DNA of 64,000 nt from Flavobacterium hydrophilum (GTDB taxonomy: Bacteria > Bacteroidota > Bacteroidia > Flavobacteriales > Flavobacteriaceae): positions 334,797-398,796 of the forward strand of contig NZ_QJHL01000005.1 in assembly GCF_003202405.1 (NCBI RefSeq), written 5' to 3'. Below are positions 1 to 8,912 of this stretch, piece by piece. Below the pieces are notes generated by a model. That model was not told where the DNA came from, made no database searches, and saw only the letters and a program-made list of their open reading frames with translations. The first letter of the stretch is position 1. Each line of letters starts with the position of its first letter. The translations under genes were made by a program, and so were the position numbers.

Positions 1-21
1 TTGGCTATAAACCTATTAACA

Positions 22-53
22 ACCAGAAGCATTGCAACTGCCTCTGGTTTTTT
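22..53 (+). terminator. Rho-independent terminator
   Basis: A 9-bp stem with one mismatch (arms 22-30 and 40-48) is followed by six T residues on the plus strand. It probably ends a plus-strand gene left of the window. It is less convincing as a terminator for the leftward fecR transcript because no T-run follows on that strand. Confidence 0.55.
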
Positions 54-89
54 AGTTTATAATCTCAACATAATTCGGTAAACTTAAAA

Positions 90-1229
90 TCAGGGATATA
101 CAATAATCGTTTTTCCTTCGACCTTAAATTTTATATTACTAAGCTCAAGTACTTTTAATACTTCAGACAAATTTTTATTCATAAATGTGCCTCCGTTAAA
201 TCTCACATCCGATACATCGCCACGGTATTCAACTTTAATCCCGTACCAGCGCTCCAGTTGCTTCATTACAGATTTCAGATCGGCATTATCAAATTTAAAA
301 CGGCCATTTTTCCAGGCTACAGCTGCTTCGGTATCTACTTTTCGAATTACAATCTTATTTAAATTATCAGCTACATTCGATTGTTGTCCCGGTTTTAAAA
401 TCGCTTTTTGATTTTTATAAGTAATAGCAACACTTCCTTCTAACAAAGTGGTTTTTATAACTGATTCATTATTATAAGCATGTACGTTAAAATGCGTTCC
501 AAGGACTTCAATAGACTGATTTGCTGATTTAACTATAAAAGGTTTATCCTTATTTTTAGCCACTTCAAAATAAGCCTCCCCTTCTAACTCAACCATTCTT
601 TGATCTCCATTAAAACGGGTCGGATATTTAATAGACGAAACCGTATTAAGATACACTTTGGTTCCATCTGCCAGAACAATGTTGTATTGTCCCCCTGTTG
701 GTGTCGAAAGTGTATTGAATGCATTAGCATCTTCTTTTGAAACCTCAGCATCCGGGTTTATTGTGTAGGTAATCACTCCGTTTGCATCCATCTTAATGGT
801 TACTTCCTCTTTTTCGCCTTCTTTGGCAATAGTATCTTTTGCCGAAATATCAGACAGCACAATTTGCTTTCCGTTCGAAAGTGTCAAAATTCCTCTCGTT
901 CCTCCCGGTGCGATTTCTTTGGGTTTTTCAACAAACTGAGGAATTTGCTCTTTTGGTTTTGTGAAATAAAATATTCCCGCACCCAGTAACAAAGCTATTG
1001 ATGCTGCCACAGCTACACGCGGCCAAAGACTGATTACTTTTGTTTCCTTGTATAATGGCAATTTTGATTTTAAAGATTCATAACTGTCTTCAAGTTCATA
1101 CTCGTTAAGCTGTATATTACTGTTAGAAGCTTTGTATAAATACCACGCATCCAGTTTATCCTTATCTGCATCAGATAAAGCACCTTCCCGGTATTTTTGC
1201 AGCAACGCTAAGATTTGAGTTTTATCCAT
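90..1229 (-). CDS. FecR-family anti-sigma factor (DUF4974 C-terminus)
   Basis: Membrane anti-sigma regulator of 379 residues. In this family the cytoplasmic N-terminus holds an ECF sigma factor, and the periplasmic part senses a TonB-dependent receptor loaded with substrate. Seen here: a cytoplasmic segment of about 70 residues, one transmembrane helix near residues 71-89, a FecR domain around 177-270 (TGGQY start, VELEGEAYFEVAK core), and a C-terminal DUF4974/STN-like domain around 310-379. It lies 194 bp downstream of an ECF sigma gene on the same strand, the usual Bacteroidota arrangement. The SusC/SusD-type receptor genes that normally follow would be left of position 1, so the substrate cannot be named. 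ATG start. Confidence 0.93.
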   Translation of the reverse strand: MDKTQILALLQKYREGALSDADKDKLDAWYLYKASNSNIQLNEYELEDSYESLKSKLPLYKETKVISLWPRVAVAASIALLLGAGIFYFTKPKEQIPQFVEKPKEIAPGGTRGILTLSNGKQIVLSDISAKDTIAKEGEKEEVTIKMDANGVITYTINPDAEVSKEDANAFNTLSTPTGGQYNIVLADGTKVYLNTVSSIKYPTRFNGDQRMVELEGEAYFEVAKNKDKPFIVKSANQSIEVLGTHFNVHAYNNESVIKTTLLEGSVAITYKNQKAILKPGQQSNVADNLNKIVIRKVDTEAAVAWKNGRFKFDNADLKSVMKQLERWYGIKVEYRGDVSDVRFNGGTFMNKNLSEVLKVLELSNIKFKVEGKTIIVYP

Positions 1230-1423
1230 AATTACAACACGATATTTTTTCTTTTTTTAAGTAAGACAGTCAGAAATAACTTTTGTCATAGACGATCACA
1301 AAAAAAAATTAAAAAAATATTATTATATCATTAAGAAATTCCCGTGAATGCTATTTTTTATTTACCAATCAGAAGATTATCAGTAAATTTTATCACAGAA
1401 ATTAACAAAAACAGTACTATAAT

Positions 1424-1993
1424 TTACCAAATAAAAACACCCAATAAGGATTTGAGTTTTTCCCGTAGTATTTTCAGCGAATTATAGACTTGCTGTTTCG
1501 CTGTCTTATCTGTAATGTTTAACTGAAGTGCAATTTCATCGTATGACAGTTCTTCTACCTTTCGTAAAAGAAAAACTTCGCGCATTTTTTCCGGAAGTAA
1601 AGCCACTTCTTTTGCTATAATGGCTTCTAATTCTTTTTCCCTGAGATTAGAATCTGCAAAGACATAATCGTTCTCAATGAAATTCGAAATGGAATCTGCA
1701 TAGCGGGAAACCACTTTTTCGTGGGCGATATGATTTAGTATTCTGTTTTTTGTGGCTTTGTATAAATAAGAAGAAAGAGAGCCTGTAAGTATCAATTCAT
1801 AACGTTTGTTCCAAATAGATAAGAATACTTCCTGAACAGCATCGTTTGCTTCATCCTGATTACCGAGCATTCTATAAGCATGATTGACCAGGACTCTGGA
1901 ATATCTTTCGAAAATTTCTGTATACGCCAGTTGATCATCCTCTTTAAGAAGATTTACTAAAATATGATCAGCATATTTGCTATAAACAGACAT
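1424..1993 (-). CDS. RNA polymerase ECF sigma factor (FecI-like)
   Basis: Sigma-70 family ECF factor, 189 residues, the usual size. Region 2 is visible at about residues 25-90 (AYRMLGNQDEANDAVQEVF, then IWNKR), which melts the -10 element. Region 4 is at about 130-180 (LPEKMREVFLLRKVEELSYDEIA, then an ITDKTAKQQV helix-turn-helix) for -35 recognition. Bacteroidota xenosiderophore and polysaccharide uptake loci use such factors, kept inactive by the FecR protein encoded next. The 194-bp gap to fecR is larger than in many such pairs and holds no clear terminator, so co-transcription is likely but not proven. A possible -7 element in minus orientation lies at 2113-2120 (reads TATGTTTG), without a clear -33 box. 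Confidence 0.92.
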   Translation of the reverse strand: MSVYSKYADHILVNLLKEDDQLAYTEIFERYSRVLVNHAYRMLGNQDEANDAVQEVFLSIWNKRYELILTGSLSSYLYKATKNRILNHIAHEKVVSRYADSISNFIENDYVFADSNLREKELEAIIAKEVALLPEKMREVFLLRKVEELSYDEIALQLNITDKTAKQQVYNSLKILREKLKSLLGVFIW

Positions 1994-2252
1994 GAATTAA
2001 AAAAGATGAAGAATCTAAAACGCAATATTAATCATTTTTTATGTTAAAAACTACCAAGGTGATGCGGTTAAAAAAGTACATCTTATTTTCGCAAAACAGA
2101 TTTTAACAGAAGCAAACATAAATCAAAAAAAATAACCTTATTAATTTGACTAATCTTCAATATGGATAATATCACTAGTTGTAATACTTTGAAATCCGCA
2201 ATTATGCCAATTACGAATTCTCCAAATCTTTCTTTTATAAAAAAGTGGCATC

Positions 2253-2290
2253 AAAAAAAAAGCTGTATCATTATTGAAACAGCTTCTTTT
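2253..2290 (-). terminator. Terminator of the beta-propeller gene
   Basis: A 7-bp stem (arms 2260-2266 and 2279-2285) is followed on the minus strand by a run of T (A-tract at 2253-2261). It lies directly after the stop codon at 2293. Confidence 0.75.
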
Positions 2291-2292
2291 TT

Positions 2293-3489
2293 TTATCGAA
2301 TTATTTTTAGATACGCACTATAAATATTGTCCAGAATCGATGTTCTCATATACATGACGTTTTCATCTTTTTCTGCTAATTCATATTGAATTAAACCCGC
2401 ATCACAATAATAATATAAGGAATCGCCTTCGGGAAATTCAAGATTTGAAATAGGCATGGTTGTTAATTTTGTTTCGAATAACATTTCGCCATTTAAGTCT
2501 AATTGAAAAAGTTTTCCCTTTTTTGTATATCCCCATATATTATCATCCTGCTCAGTCATGTATTCGATACTGTCTTCTTTAAAATCAGTTTTCCATATCC
2601 GGGTTCCGGTTTTTGAATCAACAGCATAAATAGAAGAACCTGTTGTGCCTTGTGTTCCAAAATAGACTTTGTTGTCTTTGCAGAATATTCTTTCCCGGAT
2701 ATTACTTTGATTTTCTTCTAATTTAAATTGCCATAAAACATCCAGTTTATCCGGACTTAAGGCATAAAGTACATCTTTTTCGCTTGCTGCAAATACATTT
2801 TCGCCATCTGTTACCGGTTTTCCGGTCATGGTCTGCTCAAAGCTTTTTTGGCTAAGGACTTTTCCTGTTGCACCATCAAAACTATAGAAATTAGCTCCGC
2901 TTGGCGTAAAAACTTTGTTTCCAAAAGACAGCACCGGAATATCATTATTTACAAGATCCAGTTTGTATTTCCATGCTAAACTGCCGTCTTTTAAATTAAG
3001 GGCATAAATAGTCTGGTTTTGTGCCGTTACATACAGTTTGCCGTTACTAATAACCGGAACCTGATCTTTTAATATGATCTGATCTTTACTGTCCCCTAAT
3101 CTTGATTTCCAAAAAATAGTTCCGTCCTGATTGTCAATTGCGAAAATTTCACCGTTGATAAAAGGTGCATATACAACTCCGTCCTGCAGCGTTATTTTAT
3201 TTCCACACATCGGAGTATGGGCATCTGTTGCTTTTACAGTCCACACAATAGTTTCAGATTCTAAATCATAAGAAAAAAGGTTACCATCGTAATCATAAAT
3301 CAGGATGGAAGCCAGATCTAACGGAATTTTTGCAAGTGCCTTTATGCTTTTATTAGTAACCATATCATTAAGAGGCAAAACTTCAGCAGCAACTGGATTA
3401 GTTTTCTCCGGTTCTGATGTAGTTGTCACTTGCGCAAAGACATTTATAACAGTAAATACAAATAAAAGAGTTATGAGTTTCTTTTTCAT
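2293..3489 (-). CDS. Secreted PQQ-like beta-propeller repeat protein
   Basis: About 398 residues starting at the ATG at 3489. A longer frame reaches 3612, but only the 3489 start gives a good signal peptide (MKKKLITLLFVFTVINVFAQ), so I prefer it. After the signal come repeated blades of the PQQ-binding-like/YncE type. Each has a pattern like 'YALNLKDGSLAWKYKL' or 'IFAIDNQDGTIFWKS', with W near the strand end, consistent with a seven- or eight-blade propeller. Such proteins occur as periplasmic scaffolds (BamB-like) or as dehydrogenase-like folds without the enzyme residues. No catalytic residues or T9SS sorting domain are visible. The gene stands alone between oppositely oriented neighbours. 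Function unknown. Confidence 0.85.
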   Translation of the reverse strand: MKKKLITLLFVFTVINVFAQVTTTSEPEKTNPVAAEVLPLNDMVTNKSIKALAKIPLDLASILIYDYDGNLFSYDLESETIVWTVKATDAHTPMCGNKITLQDGVVYAPFINGEIFAIDNQDGTIFWKSRLGDSKDQIILKDQVPVISNGKLYVTAQNQTIYALNLKDGSLAWKYKLDLVNNDIPVLSFGNKVFTPSGANFYSFDGATGKVLSQKSFEQTMTGKPVTDGENVFAASEKDVLYALSPDKLDVLWQFKLEENQSNIRERIFCKDNKVYFGTQGTTGSSIYAVDSKTGTRIWKTDFKEDSIEYMTEQDDNIWGYTKKGKLFQLDLNGEMLFETKLTTMPISNLEFPEGDSLYYYCDAGLIQYELAEKDENVMYMRTSILDNIYSAYLKIIR

Positions 3490-3799
3490 TTTAAATTTGG
3501 GTTTTATAATTTGATTTGGGCAATTATTTGAAGCAAAAAAATTTTGATTCCCGAAACAACAATCTTTATGCCAAATATAGTGAAAATTTATTCGGGTGTT
3601 TTTAAGCAACAAGTCTTTAGGTTGTAAACTGTTTTTTTAAAGAAAATAAGTTTCCGAAATTGTTTTAATACCATTCGAAAAAATAAATAATTGTAGTAAA
3701 AATATTCTTTATATTCGCTCAACGCGCTAGATGTAATGGCTCTAATTTGGAACTAAAAACCTAAAATATCATTATAGTAACCAACTATTAATTCAATAA
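3490..3799. other. Divergent intergenic region
   Basis: The 310 bp between the divergently transcribed propeller gene and the DUF4419 gene. A minus-strand -7 element (TATATTTG) lies at 3572-3579, about 83 bases before the propeller start. I found no matching -33 element at the right spacing and no clear TAnnTTTG box for the plus-strand gene. Nothing else is recognisable. Confidence 0.4.
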
Positions 3800-5041
3800 A
3801 TGAGAAAAAAATATATTGTATTTTTATTACTTGCCCTTTCTAAACTAAACGCACAAGTCAAAATAGTTTGTGATGATGTTAAATTAGCCAGTAAGCCGTT
3901 ACCCGAAGTCTCTTATGTAAAAGCAATTGAAACCAGAATAGGAGGGAAATTTGAAGCTTGTGAATTTAAACTCAGAAATGATTTATTTGTCGAGACCGAA
4001 ATACATCCATTTGTTGAGTGTCTATATATTGCTTACGCAGATCACCGACGAATAAGTATAAGCCCGGATATGATCTGGCTGCTGATATGCCAGGGTTTTT
4101 CTACACATGTCAACATCAATTCCGAAAAATTAAGGGCAAAATTTGTGGCATTCGACGATAAAAAAAAATTAACAGTTGATACTCAGCCCATCAGTACAGA
4201 GTTTAAAAAAGGAAGTATCAATTCGCCATGGCCATTAGCTTTTCCCGTTATGGCAGATTCAATTTCTAAATATATCAAATCTGATATACATAATCTATAT
4301 GTACAATCATTTAGCACTACAACAGCTGTGGAGAAAGCTGCTTACGAAGTAGCCTTATTAAATGTAATGAGTGGTTATTTCGAATACGAATACGCTTCAG
4401 CATGTGGTATCCCTGAAATAAACATTGAAGGAAAAAAAGAAGATTGGCTAAAAATTAAAAAAAACATAAAAAGATTTAAAGGATACGAGATCGATAATTG
4501 GATAAACTCAATTGAACCCATTATTCAGCAATTTATCAATGCAAGTGATAACAAAATAGATCACAAATTTTGGTCAAACATATTTAAAAGAAAAGATGAA
4601 AGCGGTGGTCCATATATAACTGGCTGGATTATTAAGTTTTTCCCTTATGTTAGTGATGGAAATCAAAAAATGATTAACAATCCTTTCATAGAAAGAGAGC
4701 CGGAAAAATTTATGGAAGGACTGACAACTAATCAATTTAACAACGGGCTTTCTAAAGCTGATTTTATTTGGAATTATTTTGGAAAGAAATATGAAATGCA
4801 ATTTTTAGCCGGGTTTATCGGAATAAAACAAGATAAAAAATCAGTAACTCTAAGACCGGAAATTGGCTGGTTAGTTAAAGATAAAAAGCAGCTCATTGAA
4901 ACAAAGAAACCCGGCGAAATAAAAGAAAAAAGCCGTGAATCCAATAAAAATTATCCAACCAATTGGAAAATATATTTATCAATCCTGACTGGCATATTAT
5001 CATTGGGACTTATACTATTTTATAAATTCAGAAAAAAATAA
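3800..5041 (+). CDS. DUF4419 protein with signal peptide and C-terminal anchor
   Basis: A 413-residue protein with the DUF4419 signature: HPFVECLYIAYADHRRISIS, then PDMIWLLICQGFSTHVN at about residues 73-110, and YFEYEYASACGIPEI in the middle. DUF4419 has no established biochemical function that I know of. This copy has an N-terminal signal peptide (MRKKYIVFLLLALSKLNAQ) and a hydrophobic helix at about 392-409 followed by FRKK. That suggests a periplasmic domain held to the inner membrane by a C-terminal tail. It stands alone, facing away from the propeller gene and toward a T9SS cargo gene, and ends before a shared bidirectional terminator. Confidence 0.85.
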   Translation: MRKKYIVFLLLALSKLNAQVKIVCDDVKLASKPLPEVSYVKAIETRIGGKFEACEFKLRNDLFVETEIHPFVECLYIAYADHRRISISPDMIWLLICQGFSTHVNINSEKLRAKFVAFDDKKKLTVDTQPISTEFKKGSINSPWPLAFPVMADSISKYIKSDIHNLYVQSFSTTTAVEKAAYEVALLNVMSGYFEYEYASACGIPEINIEGKKEDWLKIKKNIKRFKGYEIDNWINSIEPIIQQFINASDNKIDHKFWSNIFKRKDESGGPYITGWIIKFFPYVSDGNQKMINNPFIEREPEKFMEGLTTNQFNNGLSKADFIWNYFGKKYEMQFLAGFIGIKQDKKSVTLRPEIGWLVKDKKQLIETKKPGEIKEKSRESNKNYPTNWKIYLSILTGILSLGLILFYKFRKK

Positions 5042-5074
5042 ACAATCTGTTTTAACACCTATCGCTAAATATCA

Positions 5075-5112
5075 AAAAAGGCTTTAAGTTATGTAAAACT
5101 TAAAGCCTTTTT
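5075..5112. terminator. Bidirectional terminator
   Basis: A perfect 16-bp stem (arms 5075-5090 and 5097-5112, loop of six) with A-rich left and T-rich right ends. It sits between two convergent genes and can serve both strands. Confidence 0.88.
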
Positions 5113-5133
5113 AAAATCCTTATTAGAGAAGAT

Positions 5134-5898
5134 TTAATTTTTTATAAACTTTCCCGACTTATTATCCAGTTTGTAAATGTAGACACCATTTTGAAAGGCA
5201 CTAACATCTACTTTAATTTCTTCTTCTGTATGATTTTCTTCTAATATTTTTTTACCATTTGCAGAAAATATTTGTAAAACTGAAGCTTTACCAGTACTGT
5301 TCGCATTTGAAATAGTAATCATATTGTTGCTTGGATTCGGAAATACAAAAGCTTTTTTCGTCAAAATATCCTGTTGCTCAGTTGACAATGTTCCTGTTAG
5401 TCCGTATACATCGTATTCGTATGAATTTGTAACAGGATTTTCAAGTGAACCTGAAACAATCATTTTATAATTGTTCGAATTATCTCTAACTATTCCAGCA
5501 TAATATTTGTCCGGAAAACTTTGAAGAAGAACTCCTGTATCATTGCATAAGTATATTTTCTGAGTATTGTTCTTGTATGATTTATACAAAAATTCAATTT
5601 GACCGTCATTATTGAAAAGTTTATCTGTTACGAAAATAAATTCAGAAAGAAAATGCCCCGAATCTAACGGAATTGTAAAAGAAGTTTCAAGTACATGAGA
5701 TTGGTTGTAAATTTCGACCGTGTTTGTCTCTCTGTCAAAAGTATAATATTTTAACCCGTTAGCTGAATTAAACCCAACAACGTCTTTCATGCTTGATTTT
5801 TGTATATCAGTACTGTAAGTATGTTCAAAAGTTGCTTGTGAATAAGAATAGGAGTAAATAAAAAGATTGGATAATAATAAAAAAGTAATTTTTTTCAT
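5134..5898 (-). CDS. Secreted protein with T9SS type A sorting domain
   Basis: A 254-residue protein with a signal peptide (MKKITFLLLSNLFIYSYSYS then QA). Its C-terminal sorting domain of about 75 residues begins at KKAFVFPNPSNNMITISN, with the usual FSANGKKIL, FQNGVYIYK and GKFIKN blocks. That domain directs export through the Sec system and then the type IX secretion system (TIGR04183 type). The central part of about 160 residues has short beta-strand-like segments. I cannot assign it to an enzyme or binding family. It is a single gene; its terminator is shared with the convergent DUF4419 gene. ATG start. Confidence 0.85.
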   Translation of the reverse strand: MKKITFLLLSNLFIYSYSYSQATFEHTYSTDIQKSSMKDVVGFNSANGLKYYTFDRETNTVEIYNQSHVLETSFTIPLDSGHFLSEFIFVTDKLFNNDGQIEFLYKSYKNNTQKIYLCNDTGVLLQSFPDKYYAGIVRDNSNNYKMIVSGSLENPVTNSYEYDVYGLTGTLSTEQQDILTKKAFVFPNPSNNMITISNANSTGKASVLQIFSANGKKILEENHTEEEIKVDVSAFQNGVYIYKLDNKSGKFIKN

Positions 5899-6162
5899 GA
5901 ATTGAAATGATATAATTGCCTACTTTCAGTTTTTTAAAGTCGCTGTTTCAGTTTTCCGACTTAGCATCAACCTTTAACCTATACATTAATAACCAACATC
6001 TTGCTGAAATTTTCGATTTTATTTGATAAAAACCTCCTGCAGATATCTTTTTTTTCTAATGATCAGTCTTAGTTTTGCTTCGACGAATGTAAGAAAAGTA
6101 TTTTGAATTTTAAATCACAATTTGGTGCTTTTTCAAAGTCATTTAGTCCGGTAATTTTCATG

Positions 6163-6276
6163 CGTCATTTCGAGTTATTTTTAATAATAATGCGATAGCT
6201 TTATAATTAAAAATTGTATCGAGAAGCTTTTTAATTATAAAGTCCCTTTAATTTAGTGACGTTGTGTACTCGTTGA
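6163..6276 (+). repeat. Decayed dispersed intergenic repeat
   Basis: Three short motifs shared with other intergenic regions occur here in order: cgtcatttcgagt (6163-6175; related to the arm of the inverted repeat at 13497), tgtatcgagaa (around 6214-6224; exact match to the inner arm at 13532-13542), and gtactcgttga (6266-6276; matches the arm at 9552-9562). This suggests a decayed copy or patchwork of Flavobacterium intergenic repeats. The match is by eye and short. Confidence 0.4.
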
Positions 6277-6319
6277 AAACTGACCGGAGTATGACTTTAA
6301 ACAATCATACATTTATAAA

Positions 6320-6352
6320 CAAAAAACAAATCCATACCTGATTAGGTATGGA
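6320..6352 (-). terminator. Terminator of the beta-helix lipoprotein gene
   Basis: An 8-bp perfect stem (arms 6331-6338 and 6345-6352, loop of six) with an A-rich tract at 6320-6330, which reads as a T-tract on the minus strand. It lies about 60 bases after the stop of the gene at 6413. Confidence 0.75.
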
Positions 6353-6412
6353 CTTGTACTACTAATTACTAATATTCAAAAATTTATTTATTGGATTACA
6401 TCGCTTATAGTA

Positions 6413-7933
6413 TTACCTCCCCGGACCGGTACTCCCTCCTATTTTTGTCACCATAGATGTCAACGTAAAACTTGAAGATACCGTAGAATTACTAAATGTT
6501 CCTCCCAAATATAATCCGTTAAAATCCGAAGCGTTAGTTACCGCAGAAACCGTAACCAATTTATAGGTTTTGCCCGAACTAAATTTACTGCCGGACAAAA
6601 GTAATGTTGTAAAACTCACAGGTGATTTAAACGTCATTACCTCTGCGTTATCACTATCTAATACGCTAAATATAGTTCCCGCATTTCCGCTTCCCAAAAT
6701 AGCAGAAGCCTGTGTAGATACGCTGGCAGTCGGTGAGCTGGTAGCTCCTCCGGCACCAATCAAAAGCCCTCCAGTAATTTTGAACGTATTATTATCGCAA
6801 TCAAAACCTTCTTCCGGGCTTTTGGCTCCTGTAGAAAAGATTCTTCCGCCGGTAATAGTCAGTGTACCATTAGAATCGATACCATCATTTGTTGTACTAT
6901 AGACAACAATAGTTCCCCCATTGATATAAATGGCATCTGCGGCATTGATGGCATCATCGACAGCCTTGATATAAATAGTGCCGTCATTGATTGTCAGTTT
7001 ACTTTTGCTCTCGATTCCTTCACCGCCTTCACCAGTTGTAGTGATCGTAATGGTGCCTCCATTAATTACAACATAGGGATCAATCGTATCGTCTGTGTCG
7101 TATGAAGCCACTATTCCGTCATCGGCAACAGTAGCGGTGATCGTTCCACCATTGATAATGATATGTCCCTCTTCTGCTTCGATCCCGTCACTGGACGCAG
7201 TAATGCTCAGAGTACCTCCATCAATATAAACCCCATCATTGGTATGAATACCATCTGAAGAAGCTTTCGTTATAGTAATCGTTCCGCTTTGTACACGCAC
7301 ATAATCATCTGCAGCAATACCATGTTTATTATTACCTATAATATTAAGTATCCCGGTACCTGAAAAAATAAGTTGTCCTTCGCTAAAAAAGGTTCCCTTT
7401 TGGTCTTCTGTAGAAGTAGCATACGTTACTCCGTCCTCTAATGTGTTTGTTCCGCTCAATACAACAAAAGCACGCTTACCGGACTGGATATTGACTGCCG
7501 ATCCATCATTGTTTTTGATAGACACGCCATTAAGTGTAAGCTTATATTTTTTGTCGCTGTAGATTTTGAGCATCCCATCTGTGGTACTGCCGGAAACTTC
7601 ATAAGCTACTCCGGCAACTGTAGAAGTAACGGTAACATCTGCTCCGGAAGTAGTAACGGTTACTCCCGTTACCGCATTTTCTATCGTTGCACTAGTGCCG
7701 CTAAATGTTATTTTTACTGTAGAAGCAAAGGTTGAATTGGCCAGTATATCCTCCTCGTTTGCTCCGGTCTCAGATGATCCTTCTGCTGTTCCCTTCGCAT
7801 CCGTTGCACTAATTGTAACAGGTTCAGTAGTTGTAACATTGGTTTCTTCCTCATTACTATCGTTATCTTTTGAACAGGATAAGGTAAGAATGCCTAAAAA
7901 CAGACTGAAATAGAAATATCTTTTTGTTTTCAT
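6413..7933 (-). CDS. Cthe_2159-like carbohydrate-binding beta-helix lipoprotein
   Basis: About 506 residues. I chose the ATG at 7933 because it gives a lipoprotein signal (MKTKRYFYFSLFLGI, then LTLSC lipobox); a TTG-started frame reaches 7975. After a Thr/Ser-rich linker comes a right-handed beta-helix with repeated GGTITIT..DGI turns (IINGGTITATVADDGI, YINGGTIVVYSTTNDGI). This matches the Cthe_2159 family (PF14262, formerly DUF4353), whose founding member binds cellulose and pectin-type polysaccharides. The many Asp residues at turns could bind calcium. Likely a surface or periplasmic polysaccharide-binding protein. No partner enzyme genes are adjacent. The GPGR end is unusual but short. Confidence 0.85.
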   Translation of the reverse strand: MKTKRYFYFSLFLGILTLSCSKDNDSNEEETNVTTTEPVTISATDAKGTAEGSSETGANEEDILANSTFASTVKITFSGTSATIENAVTGVTVTTSGADVTVTSTVAGVAYEVSGSTTDGMLKIYSDKKYKLTLNGVSIKNNDGSAVNIQSGKRAFVVLSGTNTLEDGVTYATSTEDQKGTFFSEGQLIFSGTGILNIIGNNKHGIAADDYVRVQSGTITITKASSDGIHTNDGVYIDGGTLSITASSDGIEAEEGHIIINGGTITATVADDGIVASYDTDDTIDPYVVINGGTITITTTGEGGEGIESKSKLTINDGTIYIKAVDDAINAADAIYINGGTIVVYSTTNDGIDSNGTLTITGGRIFSTGAKSPEEGFDCDNNTFKITGGLLIGAGGATSSPTASVSTQASAILGSGNAGTIFSVLDSDNAEVMTFKSPVSFTTLLLSGSKFSSGKTYKLVTVSAVTNASDFNGLYLGGTFSNSTVSSSFTLTSMVTKIGGSTGPGR

Positions 7934-8137
7934 AGTATTTGATATTAATAAAGTTAGTAATCGCAAAATGTTCAATTTTTATCAAAACAAACTGCTATAC
8001 CATAATGCTCTTATAAAGTAATAGTTGCAATACTATGCATATTCAGGAACTCCAACAATAAATTGAGGTGAACGTACATTTTTTTGTGGTAAAAAGAAAT
8101 TATTAGCTTAAATCCAGCTTCATTTGATGCACGTCTG

Positions 8138-8186
8138 CGATGAGTACCTGCTTACATTTTTGAACTCAATCAAGCATTTACCACGC
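8138..8186 (+). repeat. GAGTAC dispersed repeat, copy 1
   Basis: About 49 bases beginning cgatgagtacctgctta and ending aagcatttaccacgc. The same arrangement (GAGTAC, cTTA, aTTTTT, AACT, AAT, AAGC, TTT) occurs at 9409-9456, and in inverse orientation at 9515-9563. The copies are diverged, so the family looks old. Confidence 0.5.
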
Positions 8187-8295
8187 AGCTCCAATAAGGA
8201 TAATCCTCTCATATAAAAGTACCGGTCTCGCACTCCCTTAGAAATTAGTTTATATTTGAAATGATTTGCTTCGCCTGTTCGTCATCGGCTCTTGT

Positions 8296-8321
8296 GGCAA
8301 ATCCGAAAACAAGGTTTAATT
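8296..8321 (+). repeat. Short direct repeat, copy A
   Basis: Twenty-six bases (ggcaaatccgaaaac, then aaggtttaatt) that recur with a few changes at 8913-8938. The two copies flank the small lipoprotein gene at 8379-8795 and could mark an old duplication or a cassette-like insertion. Confidence 0.5.
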
Positions 8322-8333
8322 AGATCTTTTAAA

Positions 8334-8363
8334 TAAAAAAAAACCGCCAAATAGCGGTTTTTT
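8334..8363. terminator. Bidirectional-looking terminator
   Basis: A stem with core arms 8341-8347 and 8354-8360, extended by A on the left and T on the right, and a loop of six. It serves the minus-strand lipoprotein gene that stops at 8379. Confidence 0.8.
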
Positions 8364-8378
8364 ACACATAATAATGTT

Positions 8379-8795
8379 TTATCTTGTTCTGTATATATAC
8401 TTATAAAGTAGTTCATCATTGCTGTATTCCAAACATTCAATATAGCCTTTTTTTCTCTCGTAGGTGTGTTTTGAAATTAATCCAATGTTTAAATTCATAT
8501 AAATGCTGACAAATTTACCATTTTCAAATGTCACCGGACTTTGAGTATAATAGCCTTTACTGAATTCGTATGTCAATAATTTTGTCTTTTTTTCATAATA
8601 CAAACGGCTATCATCTGTTGTATACAATGCACTATTTGTTATTTCCTCCCAAGTGCCTGCATTATTATAATATGTTTTTGTTTCAATTATTTTAAAACTA
8701 AACGATTTATCTTCTGTATACTGCTCGTCACTATCACTACTGCAGCTAATTAACGTACTTATCGCAATAAATGCGCATAGTATTGCTTTTCTCAT
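8379..8795 (-). CDS. Small lipoprotein of unknown function
   Basis: A 138-residue protein with a clear lipoprotein signal (MRKAILCAFIAISTLISCSS; lipobox L-I-S-C with Cys at about 18), followed by an acidic spacer and a beta-rich domain with many Tyr and Lys residues (AGTWEEITNSALYTTDDSRL, then KSRT-like end). I do not recognise a family. It has its own terminator and is flanked by a pair of short direct repeats (8296-8321 and 8913-8938), so it may be a recently gained or mobile small gene. Likely attached to the outer or inner membrane facing the periplasm. Confidence 0.75.
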   Translation of the reverse strand: MRKAILCAFIAISTLISCSSDSDEQYTEDKSFSFKIIETKTYYNNAGTWEEITNSALYTTDDSRLYYEKKTKLLTYEFSKGYYTQSPVTFENGKFVSIYMNLNIGLISKHTYERKKGYIECLEYSNDELLYKYIYRTR

Positions 8796-8912
8796 ATTTC
8801 TGTTTTTTATTTTTTAACAAGTATACTAATAATAATCATAATTGATAAAGTTGAAACGAATTGTTTTTAAGGAATAATCCGCCTTTGAACGGGTTAGTTT
8901 GTTTCTTATTTG

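Larger units (their letters stand above)
5899..6412. other. Non-coding region between two minus-strand genes
   Basis: 514 bp without a credible gene. It holds the terminator of the downstream beta-helix lipoprotein gene (6320-6352) and a stretch at 6163-6276 with pieces seen in other intergenic regions of this window. Those pieces are cgtcatttcgagt at 6163 (compare 13497), tgtatcgagaa near 6215 (compare 13532) and gtactcgttga at 6266 (compare 9552). Confidence 0.5.
7934..8378. other. Non-coding region with dispersed repeats
   Basis: 445 bp with no credible gene. It holds one copy of the GAGTAC repeat (8138-8186), one copy of a 26-base repeat (8296-8321), and the bidirectional terminator at 8334-8363. 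Confidence 0.5.

Noticed and set aside
3490..3612. N-terminal extension of the beta-propeller protein.
   Set aside because: The extension has no family resemblance, and the internal ATG at 3489 starts a typical signal peptide.
6570..6902. Antisense open frames inside the Thr/Ser-rich beta-helix gene and other large genes.
   Set aside because: They are by-products of codon bias in the real gene, without signals of their own.
7934..7975. Longer start (TTG at 7975) for the beta-helix lipoprotein.
   Set aside because: The ATG at 7933 directly starts a good lipoprotein signal; the longer form would bury it.
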